Shown piece by piece: positions 1 through 7,408 of a stretch of DNA of 18,018 nt. The stretch is taken from positions 1 through 18,018 of the forward strand of contig CAZTJA010000062.1 of assembly GCA_964613745.1 (NCBI GenBank). Reading direction: 5' to 3'. Positions within the stretch are counted from its first letter, which is position 1; every line of letters starts with the position of its first letter. The translations under genes and the position numbers were made by a program. Source of the stretch: CAZTJA01 sp964613745. Lineage in GTDB: Bacteria > Desulfobacterota > Desulfomonilia > Desulfomonilales > Desulfomonilaceae. A model generated the notes under the pieces. That model made no database searches, was not told the origin of the DNA, and saw nothing but the letters and a program-made list of their open reading frames with translations.

Positions 1-246
1 CATTATGATTGAGATGGAGTTCGTGCGAGGATTGCTCTTGATTTCTCTGCAGACATCAAGCCCGTCCACTCCCGGGAGCATTAGATCGAGGAGCATTACA
101 TCGGGAATGAGTTCCCCGGCTCTCTTCAGAGCATCCTCACCCGAAGCGACGCAGGTTACCGAATAGCCTTCTTTTGTGAGATTGTATCCTACCAATTCCA
201 GGATGTCTTCTTCATCATCGACAACCAAGATTTTTTCTTTCATCAT
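1..246 (-). CDS. PhoB-like response regulator, receiver domain only visible (3' part cut by window edge)
   Basis: Translation of the complement from the tandem ATG codons at 246/243 gives 82 residues of a typical receiver domain. The acidic pair is D10-D11, the phospho-acceptor is D54 in the motif LLDLMLPG, and the sequence continues as GLDVCREIKSNPRTNSISIIM. This wording is very close to PhoB/OmpR-class regulators, which carry a C-terminal winged-helix DNA-binding domain; that half lies outside the window, so the output domain is not seen. The gene follows the arsenate reductase-like gene on the same strand with a 65-base gap and could be cotranscribed with it. A weak GGAAA ribosome site precedes the start. 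Receiver identity is near certain; assignment to PhoB rather than another OmpR-class regulator is inference. Confidence 0.85.
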   Translation of the reverse strand, partial: MMKEKILVVDDEEDILELVGYNLTKEGYSVTCVASGEDALKRAGELIPDVMLLDLMLPGVDGLDVCREIKSNPRTNSISIIM

Positions 247-311
247 CTATTTTCCATATGGGGTAAATCTAAATATTTTCTCGCGAACCTGGACGGCCCA
301 AAATTGAGTCG

Positions 312-746
312 CTAGTCGTTCAATGATTCCGGCATGCCGAGCACGAATTGCTTAATTTCATCTCTGATTCTTCTATATACGACCAGTTTCCGTGATTCTT
401 CCATATCAATTGTGCTGCTTTTTGGATCCTGAAAGGCTTTATGCATGAGCTTGATCCTAAAGGGGAAGAATGGACACGCTTCTCTGGCATTGTCACAAAC
501 AGTGATTACATAATCGAATTCGGAAATGCCAAGTTCGTCCAGAGTTTTTGAATGTTGGTTTGAGATATCAATGCCGATTTCCTTCATGACTGAAGCTGCA
601 ATAGGGTCCAGGTCGGTAGCTCGAATGCCTGCTGAATATGGATCAAATCTGTCCCCCTTCAACTCCCTTACGAAGCCTTCGCACATCTGGCTTCTACAGG
701 AATTCTCGGTGCAGATGAAAAGGATTGTTTTTTTGGCATGAGTCAC
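312..746 (-). CDS. arsC: Arsenate reductase, thioredoxin-coupled type / low-molecular-weight phosphatase family
   Basis: This 144-residue protein has the low-molecular-weight tyrosine phosphatase fold. The P-loop CTENSCR (C-X5-R) begins at Cys12, and the C-terminal aspartate motif is QDP near residue 106. Cys84 and Cys91 complete the three-cysteine relay of the pI258-type arsenate reductase (Cys10, Cys82, Cys89) with identical spacing. The expected reaction is reduction of arsenate to arsenite in the cytoplasm with electrons from thioredoxin. The start is a GTG at 744-746 with a good GGGAG site upstream; the nearby ATG is out of frame. No arsenite pump or ArsR is visible, and the neighbours are response regulators including a PhoB-like one, so a link to phosphate or arsenate uptake is possible. 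Plain protein phosphatase activity cannot be excluded. Confidence 0.85.
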   Translation of the reverse strand: MTHAKKTILFICTENSCRSQMCEGFVRELKGDRFDPYSAGIRATDLDPIAASVMKEIGIDISNQHSKTLDELGISEFDYVITVCDNAREACPFFPFRIKLMHKAFQDPKSSTIDMEESRKLVVYRRIRDEIKQFVLGMPESLND

Positions 747-812
747 TCTTATTCTCCCTATTCGGTTTAGGCAAAATTAGAAATGTATAAACAAAGATTA
801 CATTCCGGATCT

Positions 813-845
813 TTAGGATTTGATTAGCAAAGTGTTAGGATTGAA
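813..845. promoter_or_regulatory. Three tandem 11-bp repeats beginning TTAG, possible Pho-box-like operator
   Basis: Reading the plus strand, TTAGGATTTGA (813-823), TTAGCAAAGTG (824-834) and TTAGGATTGAA (835-845) follow each other without a gap. The first and third share TTAGGATT. An 11-bp period is the signature of PhoB/PhoP-type OmpR-class binding sites. The block lies 67-99 bases upstream of the arsC-like start, in the gap between arsC and the receiver gene. A weak candidate -10 for arsC (795-800 on the complement, TAATCT) sits about 12 bases from the block. The regulator identity is inference and the repeat count is small. Confidence 0.35.
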
Positions 846-875
846 TATTTTTGGTTACGACGGTATACGGAACTA

Positions 876-1283
876 TTATTTTTTGCCGACAAGGGTTTTC
901 AAAGTTTCGGCCAAGGTTAAGATTTCGATTGGTTTGTGAAGTATTCTATCCACGCATTTGAGGTTCTCTTCTTGGTGATCGGCGATCTCATCCGCCCACC
1001 CGGTTAACAGCACGAAATAAGGCCGCGGCCTGGAATTTAGATTGGACAGTTTTTCTATTTCGCTACACACTTGCCAGCCGTCCATTCCGTCCATTCCCAA
1101 ATCACATACGATAACGTCGACATGATTCTGCTGGAAAACATTAATGCCGGATTCACCCGATGTTGCTCCGAATACATGAAAGCCATGTTTTTTCAGACCA
1201 TTTTCCAACATCATAACCAAAGGTTCTAAGTCGTCTATTAACAGCACTCTTATAGATTGGGGCTCAGATTGCGATTGAGTCAT
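876..1283 (-). CDS. Stand-alone response regulator receiver-domain protein
   Basis: The 135-residue product is a single receiver domain with no output domain, similar in size to CheY-type proteins. The acidic pocket is D17-D18, the phospho-acceptor is D61 (VCDLGMDGMDG), and the switch residues are T94 (LLTGW) and K117 (LHKP). It probably receives a phosphoryl group from a histidine kinase encoded elsewhere; no kinase is in the window. The first ten residues are a polar extension before the fold. The ATG at 1281-1283 has no clear Shine-Dalgarno sequence. The 160 bases between this gene and the divergent helicase hold no promoter I would defend. Family is clear; partner and function are unknown. 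Confidence 0.85.
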   Translation of the reverse strand: MTQSQSEPQSIRVLLIDDLEPLVMMLENGLKKHGFHVFGATSGESGINVFQQNHVDVIVCDLGMDGMDGWQVCSEIEKLSNLNSRPRPYFVLLTGWADEIADHQEENLKCVDRILHKPIEILTLAETLKTLVGKK

Positions 1284-1443
1284 AAGTGATTACTTTTACT
1301 TAGTGGACTACAAAGTAGCGGATGCCGATAACTCTAACATTGAAAGTCTATTACGATCAACTAACTTATTCACATCGAATCGAAAGGGGTTAATACATTT
1401 CGCATGGCCTTTGCACAGCTTGTTAATCCATTCGAGATGAAAT

Positions 1444-3564
1444 ATGTTCATGCACATGATGGAAACCCAAAAAACACGAACCAAGCGACCCTCCTTTAAA
1501 AAGAAATCGGACAGACCTTCACGCCGGTTTCATGCAAAGCCGGAAATCCGACAAGACGAAGTGAGAAAGGACAGGCCGGTCCAAGTTCATAAAGGTGCGT
1601 TGAAGCTGTTGTCTGAAATCGGCAAACCTGAGCCGACTGCTTTCGTACCGGACCCGTTTCAGATTCGATCCGTTGAACTACTCAAAACCCATGACGTTTT
1701 GGTAAGTGCTCCCACAGGATCCGGAAAGACCTGGATAGCGGTAGAAGCAATAAAATACTACATTGATTCGGGTAAAATTTGGTACGCCACTCCGCTGAAG
1801 GCTCTTTCCAATGCTAAGTACGAAGAATTCAAGGCTCTTTTCGGAGATGATCAGGTCGGAATTCTCACCGGTGACCGAAAAGAGAATTACGATGCGCCTG
1901 TAGTTGTGGGCACCACAGAAATACTACGAAACCAACTCTATGACGCAATGCAAACCGGCACGGATTTGGGCGTCGAACTGGTCATTCTGGATGAAGCTCA
2001 TTATTTGGGTGATCAGGATAGGGGGGTGGTTTGGGAAGAGGTTCTAATATACCTCCCGAGCAGGGTTCGCCTTCTGCTTTTGTCTGCTACCATATCCAAC
2101 GCCGATAGAATAGCCCAATGGCTCAGTCAGTTGAGAGCTTCGGATTTCAGGGTAGTTCGTTCCGAAGATCGTCCAGTGCCGCTCCATGTACTGTTTCGCG
2201 GACCCGGTGGAGATGTAATGCCGTTTTTCAAGAATGGCCGTTTATATCAACCGGTCATTGAATACGTAAAAGAGCAGCGAAGTAAAAGAAGATACGATGA
2301 TTCTAAGAAGGTCGATTTTGGTGAGTTGATTTCAGATTTAAGGGAACTGAATCTCACCCCCGCAATAATCTTTCTCAAATCCCGTTCGGATTGTGATCGT
2401 GCCCTGGAAAATCTGCCGCCTTGTCCCAAACACCCGCTCGAAGACGGTTTTGCGGACCTCGTACGTGAATACGTTGAACCCTATCCGGAGTTGCGCAACC
2501 AACGTCAACTTGGAAAACTTCTCTCATGCAGGGCAGGGTCTCATCATGCGGGCCAATTGCCTAGTTGGCGTTTACTCATTGAAAAGACCATGCAGGCAGG
2601 TTTTCTCGATGTCATTTTTTCAACCTCCACCGTTGCAGCCGGCGTAAACTTTCCTGCGAGAACCGTTGTTATCCTCCAAAGTGATCGCTTTAACGGCAGC
2701 AATTTTGTCGACATTACCGCCACGGATCTCCACCAAATGACAGGTCGGGCCGGAAGGCGCGGTATGGATAATGCCGGTTACGTCCTCATAGTTCCCGGAA
2801 AGTTCGTGGACATTCCACTTCTCAAGACGCTCTTTACATCGAAACCTGAGCCTCTGGAATCTAGGATCACCGTCAATTTTTCGATGACCCTGAATCTTTT
2901 ATTATCCCACGACAGGAAGTCCATAGATGAACTCTTGAGCAGGTCTTTCGCTGCATTTCGGGAAAATCCCAAGAGAGCGAAGCGAGTGACTTTCAATCTT
3001 CAGAATGAATTTCAGAAACATGTGAGATTACTTCAGGAATTAGAGTATGTGGATGACAAGGGAATTCCTACCTATGACGGACGCTGGGCCGCTCAGCTTC
3101 GACTCGATCACCCGCTTATCATCGCGGAACTCATTCGCGAAGGTCAGTTTGACGGGCTGCAGCCGGATGAATTGGCAGCACTTATTTCACCGTTCGTTAT
3201 AGACAAGGATAAAGATATAGTCATCAGCAGAGAGGCCTGGGATCGAACTCGCAAACTGTGGAACAAATTTAAGGGAATGATTGCCAAACTCAAGCCCATT
3301 GCCCATTACATGGTAGATCAGGGGTTCGATGTTCCTCCTCTGATGTTCTGGCCGGCTACATCGACATTCTTGTGGGCTCAGGATATTGAGTGGGATGAGC
3401 TTACGACCCATGTCTCAGCGGATGAAGGCGACTTGGCAATGCTCACGTTGCGAACCGCCGATCATCTGAGGCAGTTGATTTCGCTCGAAAGAGAGAAACC
3501 TGAATTGGCTCACACTGCTCGCAAAGCCATTGAATTGATTATGAGAGTGCCCCTGGTAGGCTGA
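1444..3564 (+). CDS. Superfamily 2 helicase, Ski2/Mtr4-like (DEAH box)
   Basis: The 706-residue protein has a full superfamily 2 motor. Motif I is APTGSGKT (about residues 89-96), motif II is DEAH (183-186), motif III is SAT (about 214-216), and motif VI is QMTGRAGRRG (431-440). The GRAGRRG signature and the roughly 230-residue helical C-terminus after the second RecA domain place it with Ski2/Mtr4-like RNA helicases rather than RecQ or UvrB types. The first 50 or so residues are strongly basic (many Lys and Arg), as expected for a nucleic-acid-binding tail. It is expected to unwind RNA using ATP in the cytoplasm, perhaps in RNA decay or ribosome maturation. ATGs also occur at codons 3, 5 and 6, so the exact start is uncertain. 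Its stop lies two bases from the convergent glycosyltransferase stop. Confidence 0.9.
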   Translation: MFMHMMETQKTRTKRPSFKKKSDRPSRRFHAKPEIRQDEVRKDRPVQVHKGALKLLSEIGKPEPTAFVPDPFQIRSVELLKTHDVLVSAPTGSGKTWIAVEAIKYYIDSGKIWYATPLKALSNAKYEEFKALFGDDQVGILTGDRKENYDAPVVVGTTEILRNQLYDAMQTGTDLGVELVILDEAHYLGDQDRGVVWEEVLIYLPSRVRLLLLSATISNADRIAQWLSQLRASDFRVVRSEDRPVPLHVLFRGPGGDVMPFFKNGRLYQPVIEYVKEQRSKRRYDDSKKVDFGELISDLRELNLTPAIIFLKSRSDCDRALENLPPCPKHPLEDGFADLVREYVEPYPELRNQRQLGKLLSCRAGSHHAGQLPSWRLLIEKTMQAGFLDVIFSTSTVAAGVNFPARTVVILQSDRFNGSNFVDITATDLHQMTGRAGRRGMDNAGYVLIVPGKFVDIPLLKTLFTSKPEPLESRITVNFSMTLNLLLSHDRKSIDELLSRSFAAFRENPKRAKRVTFNLQNEFQKHVRLLQELEYVDDKGIPTYDGRWAAQLRLDHPLIIAELIREGQFDGLQPDELAALISPFVIDKDKDIVISREAWDRTRKLWNKFKGMIAKLKPIAHYMVDQGFDVPPLMFWPATSTFLWAQDIEWDELTTHVSADEGDLAMLTLRTADHLRQLISLEREKPELAHTARKAIELIMRVPLVG

Positions 3565-3566
3565 TG

Positions 3567-4349
3567 CTATTTTACTTCGGAGTAGTAATTGCTCAATCCT
3601 GAGAATTTCGAATTATCGAAAATCTTGTATTGAGAAATCCCCATTTTTTGCAAACGAAAGCGGAGAGATGTCCACAGCACTCCAAGACCGTACACCACTG
3701 ACCTCTGGAAGTTGATGGACGAAGCCTCCGGGAAATATCGGGTGGGACATGACACTTCTCCCACTCGGAAATCAAAAAACACGGCCTGAGTCAACATTTC
3801 GTTGTCAAAGACAAAATCATCCGAATTCACCTGCAAAGGCAATTCTTCCAGCACTCGCCTCGAAAATGCTCGGAAACCCGTGTGAAATTCAGACAATTTG
3901 GAACCAAGCAACATATTTTGTACGAGTGTCAGGCAGCGGTTGAAAAAATATTTGTAGATCGGCATCCCACCTGTTCTGGCCTTGCCGCCTAAGATTCGGG
4001 ATCCCAACACCACGTCGTACTCTCCCGAAGCGATCATCGCCGCCATAGCGGGTACAAGTTTGGGTGAATATTGGTAATCAGGGTGGAGCATCACCACGAT
4101 GTCGGCTCCGGTTTTTAGTGCTTCCGTGTAGCACGTTTTCTGATTTCGGCCGTAGCCGTAATTTCTGTCATGTAAGAATGCTCGAATATTCAACTGTTTT
4201 GCCAGAGCAACGGTTTCATCTTTGCTGAAATCATCGACCAACAACACTTCGTCAACAACTTGCAAGTCCAATTCACTTACGGTCTTCTCAAGCGTTTGTG
4301 CTGCATTGTAAGCGGGCAAAACCACAGCCACCTTTTTGTTATTGAGCAT
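3567..4349 (-). CDS. Family 2 glycosyltransferase (DPM1-like, soluble)
   Basis: The 260-residue protein starts VAVVLPAYNAAQTLEKTV and has the GT-A nucleotide-binding motif VLLVDDFSKDET. A metal/sugar site HPDYQYSP follows, in place of the usual DGDFQ type, and there is a later acceptor-side region with HTGFRAFSR. These resemble polyprenyl-phosphate or dolichyl-phosphate mannosyl/glucosyltransferases. No C-terminal transmembrane pair is present, so it is a soluble or peripheral enzyme. I chose the ATG at 4347-4349 because GGTGGAG precedes it at good spacing and homology begins right there; an in-frame GTG 33 bases upstream would overlap xdhC. It lies 20 bases downstream of xdhC and is probably in the same transcript. 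The acceptor and sugar donor cannot be told. Confidence 0.85.
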   Translation of the reverse strand: MLNNKKVAVVLPAYNAAQTLEKTVSELDLQVVDEVLLVDDFSKDETVALAKQLNIRAFLHDRNYGYGRNQKTCYTEALKTGADIVVMLHPDYQYSPKLVPAMAAMIASGEYDVVLGSRILGGKARTGGMPIYKYFFNRCLTLVQNMLLGSKLSEFHTGFRAFSRRVLEELPLQVNSDDFVFDNEMLTQAVFFDFRVGEVSCPTRYFPEASSINFQRSVVYGLGVLWTSLRFRLQKMGISQYKIFDNSKFSGLSNYYSEVK

Positions 4350-4369
4350 AATTCTCCACCAAAGAAGAC

Positions 4370-5458
4370 CTAAGCAGGGCACATACTCGGTCCCTGTTTG
4401 GACAACTTTTTCTTTTCAGTTCTGAATTCTATTAACTGAGCCACTATTGAAATTGCTATCTCTTCGGGAGTTTCGCCGCCGATCGGTAAACCGATGGGAG
4501 CTTTCACTCTCTGGATCTCCGAGGCGGTTATACCTTCTTTGAGAAGTGCATCGAATATGAGTGCTGTTTTGCGGCGAGATCCGATCATTCCGATATAACC
4601 TGCACTCGTTTTAAGAGCCTTGCCTAAAACGACCTTGTCGTGTGAATGCCCTCTCGTAACTATCACGATATAAGAGTCTTCGTTTATAGCCAACTTATCG
4701 AAAATAGAATCGAAATCTTGAGCGATCACGGTATCCGCTTCCGGAACTCTTAGCTCATTTGCGAATTCGGGTCTGTCATCAATGAGAACGGTCTTGAAGT
4801 TCACGAATTTTGTTATCTTAGCGACTGCAACACCTACGTGACCGGCTCCGAATATGTATGCGGTTCCCGCAGGATGATAATATTCGAGGAAGACCTCCTT
4901 TGAACCGTCAACGGTCAAAAACTGGGCGGAACTCAAATTGGACATTGGAGGAATACATTTTATTGCTGATGCGTCACCTTCGAATGCCCCGACTTTGCCC
5001 CCATCTCCATCGAGAAACACATGCGAAAAACAGCCTGACTTTGACTCCCCCACTGGAATATCTATATTCGTGAGCAGATGAGCCGAAATTCTGTTTCGCT
5101 TGGGGTCGGCAATTTCCGTCAACAGTATTTCATTTTCAGTGTGCGAAGGGGAAAAGTATTCAACCAATACTTCGGCCTCCCCACCACAGATCATTTCCAA
5201 TGAATCCGCATCATGGCCTCTAAACGTGAAAAAAACCCGGCTGGAACGACCCGAGCTAAGAGCATCAATGGCGGAATGTACTACTTCCGATTCAAATTTT
5301 CCTCCACCTATGGTTCCCACAGTCGTGCCGTCTTTCTTGATGAGAAATCTCGTGCCGACGTGTCGCGGTGTGGAGCCGGCTACCGACAATATGACCGCAA
5401 GAACAAAGGGTCTACCACTCTTGAATTCCTCGAAAGCTGCTTTCCAAACAGGTGTCAT
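4370..5458 (-). CDS. XdhC/CoxI family molybdenum-hydroxylase accessory protein
   Basis: The 362-residue protein has both XdhC parts. The N-terminal XdhC/CoxI domain includes VAGSTPRHVGTRFLI and GTIGGGKFE (about residues 25-55) and ICGGEAEVLVEYF. The C-terminal Rossmann domain opens with IFGAGHVGVAV and contains IVTRGHSHDK, GYIGMIGSRRK and PIGLPIGGETPEEIAISI. Family members bind and sulfurate the molybdenum cofactor before its insertion into xanthine dehydrogenase-like enzymes. No hydroxylase or MobA-like gene is adjacent here. The ATG at 5456-5458 has a GGACGGAAAG sequence upstream and matches the family start. The frame stays open for another 49 codons upstream without looking like XdhC. The downstream partner is a glycosyltransferase, which is unusual. 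A role with selenium-dependent hydroxylases is possible but not shown. Confidence 0.88.
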   Translation of the reverse strand: MTPVWKAAFEEFKSGRPFVLAVILSVAGSTPRHVGTRFLIKKDGTTVGTIGGGKFESEVVHSAIDALSSGRSSRVFFTFRGHDADSLEMICGGEAEVLVEYFSPSHTENEILLTEIADPKRNRISAHLLTNIDIPVGESKSGCFSHVFLDGDGGKVGAFEGDASAIKCIPPMSNLSSAQFLTVDGSKEVFLEYYHPAGTAYIFGAGHVGVAVAKITKFVNFKTVLIDDRPEFANELRVPEADTVIAQDFDSIFDKLAINEDSYIVIVTRGHSHDKVVLGKALKTSAGYIGMIGSRRKTALIFDALLKEGITASEIQRVKAPIGLPIGGETPEEIAISIVAQLIEFRTEKKKLSKQGPSMCPA

Positions 5459-5649
5459 TTCTTTCCGTCCAAAATGGGATTGTCGGCATTGTAGCAAAAA
5501 CCCATGGTGTTTGTCTTTTAGATTAGCGACGCGAGATTCCAAATCAGGGCTGAGGATAGTACCTTCGATGGTTCGGCAGTTTTGGTGAATTGTTGATCCG
5601 GACAAGCAATTCTTGAGGAGAATGATTTTTCATCCGCAAGTCCGGCTTC

Positions 5650-5692
5650 ACTGTAGTGTTCAAACGTGATGAATAAATTCTGAAACTACAGT
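5650..5692. repeat. Inverted repeat at the end of the toxin gene
   Basis: ACTGTAGT at 5650-5657 is perfectly complementary to ACTACAGT at 5685-5692, separated by 27 bases. The right arm overlaps the toxin stop codon. The loop is long and there is no adjacent T run on the toxin strand, so it is a poor intrinsic terminator. It may be chance or a remnant of the module boundary. Confidence 0.25.
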
Positions 5693-5994
5693 TCTCCTAT
5701 GACCACTTCATATTCAGAATGAGAGCCTATCCAGAACCATACCATCGCATCCTCCACCTTCAAACCTAAAGCACGCCATCCTATGCCTACACGAACAGAG
5801 TACACGGGCACACGATTGCCAATAAGCTTGAATTGGACGCTGGGATGGGAAGGATTGTCCTTCCATAGCCGATAATTTTTGCGGGCAAGTCGTTGGATTC
5901 GGGCGGGTAGTTTCCGAAGCAAGAAATAAAGGAGGGAATAAGCTGAGACCTCACAGATCGTCAAATCCCATCTCGTGGGTCTTTCCGGATTCAT
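5686..5994 (-). CDS. RelE/ParE-superfamily toxin of a type II toxin-antitoxin module (putative)
   Basis: The C-terminal half reads LPARIQRLARKNYRLWKDNP, then HPSVQFKLIG, VYSVRVGIGWRALGL and VWFWIGSHSEYEVVI. This is the pattern of small ParE/RelE-fold toxins in which the last strand ends in WFWIGSH-(D/E)-Y. Such proteins act on mRNA at the ribosome or on gyrase; which applies here is not visible. The gene lies directly after, and overlaps by 44 bases, a small acidic antitoxin gene on the same strand. The longest reading is 102 residues from the ATG at 5992-5994. The family core begins near residue 17, so an internal TTG at 5962-5964 is also possible. The pair probably depends on translational coupling. 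Membership in the fold is likely; activity is untested. Confidence 0.75.
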   Translation of the reverse strand: MNPERPTRWDLTICEVSAYSLLYFLLRKLPARIQRLARKNYRLWKDNPSHPSVQFKLIGNRVPVYSVRVGIGWRALGLKVEDAMVWFWIGSHSEYEVVIGEL

Positions 5995-6169
5995 ACTCTC
6001 GCAGTGCTTTTTCCGCTAACTTCTCCAATTTCCCCTGTGATGATTCTAAAGTATCATCCCATCGGGCTTCCCATTCAATTTCTTCCAGCATCTCTTGTGC
6101 GAGTTGATCCTGGAGTTCTTCAGAAAGTTCTGATGCTTTTTCGAATGCGAGCGTGAGAAGTTTAGTCAT
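5951..6169 (-). CDS. Small acidic antitoxin of the type II module (putative)
   Basis: The 72-residue protein is highly charged and predicted helical. It includes ASELSEELQDQLAQEMLEEI and a C-terminal segment EKALREYESGKTHEMGFDDL. This layout (helical N-terminus and a tail that would wrap the toxin) is typical of antitoxins encoded immediately before ParE/RelE-like toxins of this kind. The ATG at 6167-6169 has a GAGGA ribosome site eight bases upstream. It overlaps the toxin gene by 44 bases. No clear DNA-binding motif is visible at the N-terminus, so autoregulation cannot be assumed. The 142 bases between it and the mnmA end hold no promoter I can defend beyond a weak TTGCAA/GATAAA pair on the minus strand. 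Confidence 0.75.
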   Translation of the reverse strand: MTKLLTLAFEKASELSEELQDQLAQEMLEEIEWEARWDDTLESSQGKLEKLAEKALREYESGKTHEMGFDDL

Positions 6170-6311
6170 GAGAAATGTCCTCGTTTAAAGTTTATCGTCG
6201 TTCCGAGTTTCTTGCAATCAGTCGAAACGTCGGAATTGGCGAAAATGTGCACCTGGATTATCTTTCGGAAGCCGTGCTGTGGTGACACACCTATGGCACG
6301 AAATAGGTAAT

Positions 6312-7349
6312 TTACCGGACCAAGAGCTTCACAATCCAACCACCGGCGACGACGACATCGTCCAGGTAAAACGCCGCCAATTGCCCTGGAGCAATTGCAG
6401 ATCGAGCTTCTTCCATCTGAAAGATGTAAATTCCATCATCGATGGTCTGCAAAACACATCCCACTTCGCGAGCAGTCGATCGAATTTTCACTTTCAAGTT
6501 TGGATTGTGCTCAAGAATTTTGGGATCGTGAACATTCATCATCTTGACCGCCAGCCGATCTCCAAACGTTTCTTCTCGGAACCCAACTACAACCGTATTG
6601 GTTTCAGGCTTTATTTCCACCACATACCGCGGTCGTTCACCGCAGATTCCTAAACCCCTTCTTTGTCCTACGGTGTAATGTGAAATTCCTTTATGTGAAC
6701 CAAGTTTATTTCCTGAAACGTCCACAATACTGCCGGGCAAATCTACGATGTTGTGCTTTCTCAAAAATAATCTGTAATCGCGTTCTGCAACAAAACACAA
6801 TTCCTGGGATTCACTGCGGTCGTACACGGATAAGCCTCTTCTTCGAGCAACCTCCCGGACTTCCGCTTTCGTCAACTCGCTCAAAGGAAACATCATTTTC
6901 TTCAATTCCTCTGATGATAAAAGCGCAAGGAAGTAGGACTGATCTTTGCTCAAATCAATGCCTTTGCGAATCATTAAAGTTGTACCCTGTTCTACAATGC
7001 CAGCATAATGACCGGTTGCCACTCTTTCGCATCCGCATTCATGGGCATGCCGCCAAAGCAATCGACTCTTGATGATTTTGTTGCATGAAGGACAAGGTGA
7101 AGGTGTAAGTCCCTGCCGGTAGTGAGTCAAAAAGGGGGTAATCACGTGATCCGAAAAGTAGGACCTGAAATCGACGACAGTTAAGGACAAATTCAGCTCA
7201 TGTGCAGCTTTTTCCGCCTGTTGCACATGTTTTTCGTGGTCGTCATGCAACAGCATATGGATGGGTAGCACTTCACAATTCTGCTCCATGAGGAGTAGGG
7301 CGGTGACCGTGCTGTCTACTCCTCCGCTGAATGCTACGGCTATTTTCAT
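6312..7349 (-). CDS. mnmA: tRNA 2-thiouridine(34) synthase MnmA, CXXC + C cysteine pattern
   Basis: The 345-residue protein opens with the adenylating PP-loop AVAFSGGVDST. It contains ATGHYAG, KDQSYFLALL, SESQELCFV, GISHYTVGQRRGLGI and a C-terminal AIAPGQLAAFYL...VVAGGWI, the MnmA order. MnmA places the 2-thio group on the wobble uridine of tRNA for Lys, Glu and Gln. The catalytic cysteines correspond to Cys89 (SPCPSCNKIIK) and Cys185 (SQELCFV). Cys86 replaces the aspartate of the E. coli DxxC motif, giving CxxC plus a third cysteine. I chose the ATG at 7347-7349, where family homology begins; an in-frame TTG 36 bases upstream exists, and neither start has a strong ribosome site. It lies 59 bases after the hypothetical gene on the same strand. 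Confidence 0.93.
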   Translation of the reverse strand: MKIAVAFSGGVDSTVTALLLMEQNCEVLPIHMLLHDDHEKHVQQAEKAAHELNLSLTVVDFRSYFSDHVITPFLTHYRQGLTPSPCPSCNKIIKSRLLWRHAHECGCERVATGHYAGIVEQGTTLMIRKGIDLSKDQSYFLALLSSEELKKMMFPLSELTKAEVREVARRRGLSVYDRSESQELCFVAERDYRLFLRKHNIVDLPGSIVDVSGNKLGSHKGISHYTVGQRRGLGICGERPRYVVEIKPETNTVVVGFREETFGDRLAVKMMNVHDPKILEHNPNLKVKIRSTAREVGCVLQTIDDGIYIFQMEEARSAIAPGQLAAFYLDDVVVAGGWIVKLLVR

Positions 7350-7408
7350 GCTCTTATCTAAACGGTGGAAATGTTCGGAAATCAAACGGCAAGAATGGAC
7401 CTCGGCTT

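Noticed and set aside
1308..1318. Short dyad CTAC-AAA-GTAG between the receiver and helicase genes
   Set aside because: Four-base arms are expected by chance, and no promoter around it could be supported.
5459..5605. In-frame N-terminal extension of XdhC
   Set aside because: The extra 49 codons do not resemble the family, and the ATG at 5456-5458 has a ribosome site and matches the usual start.
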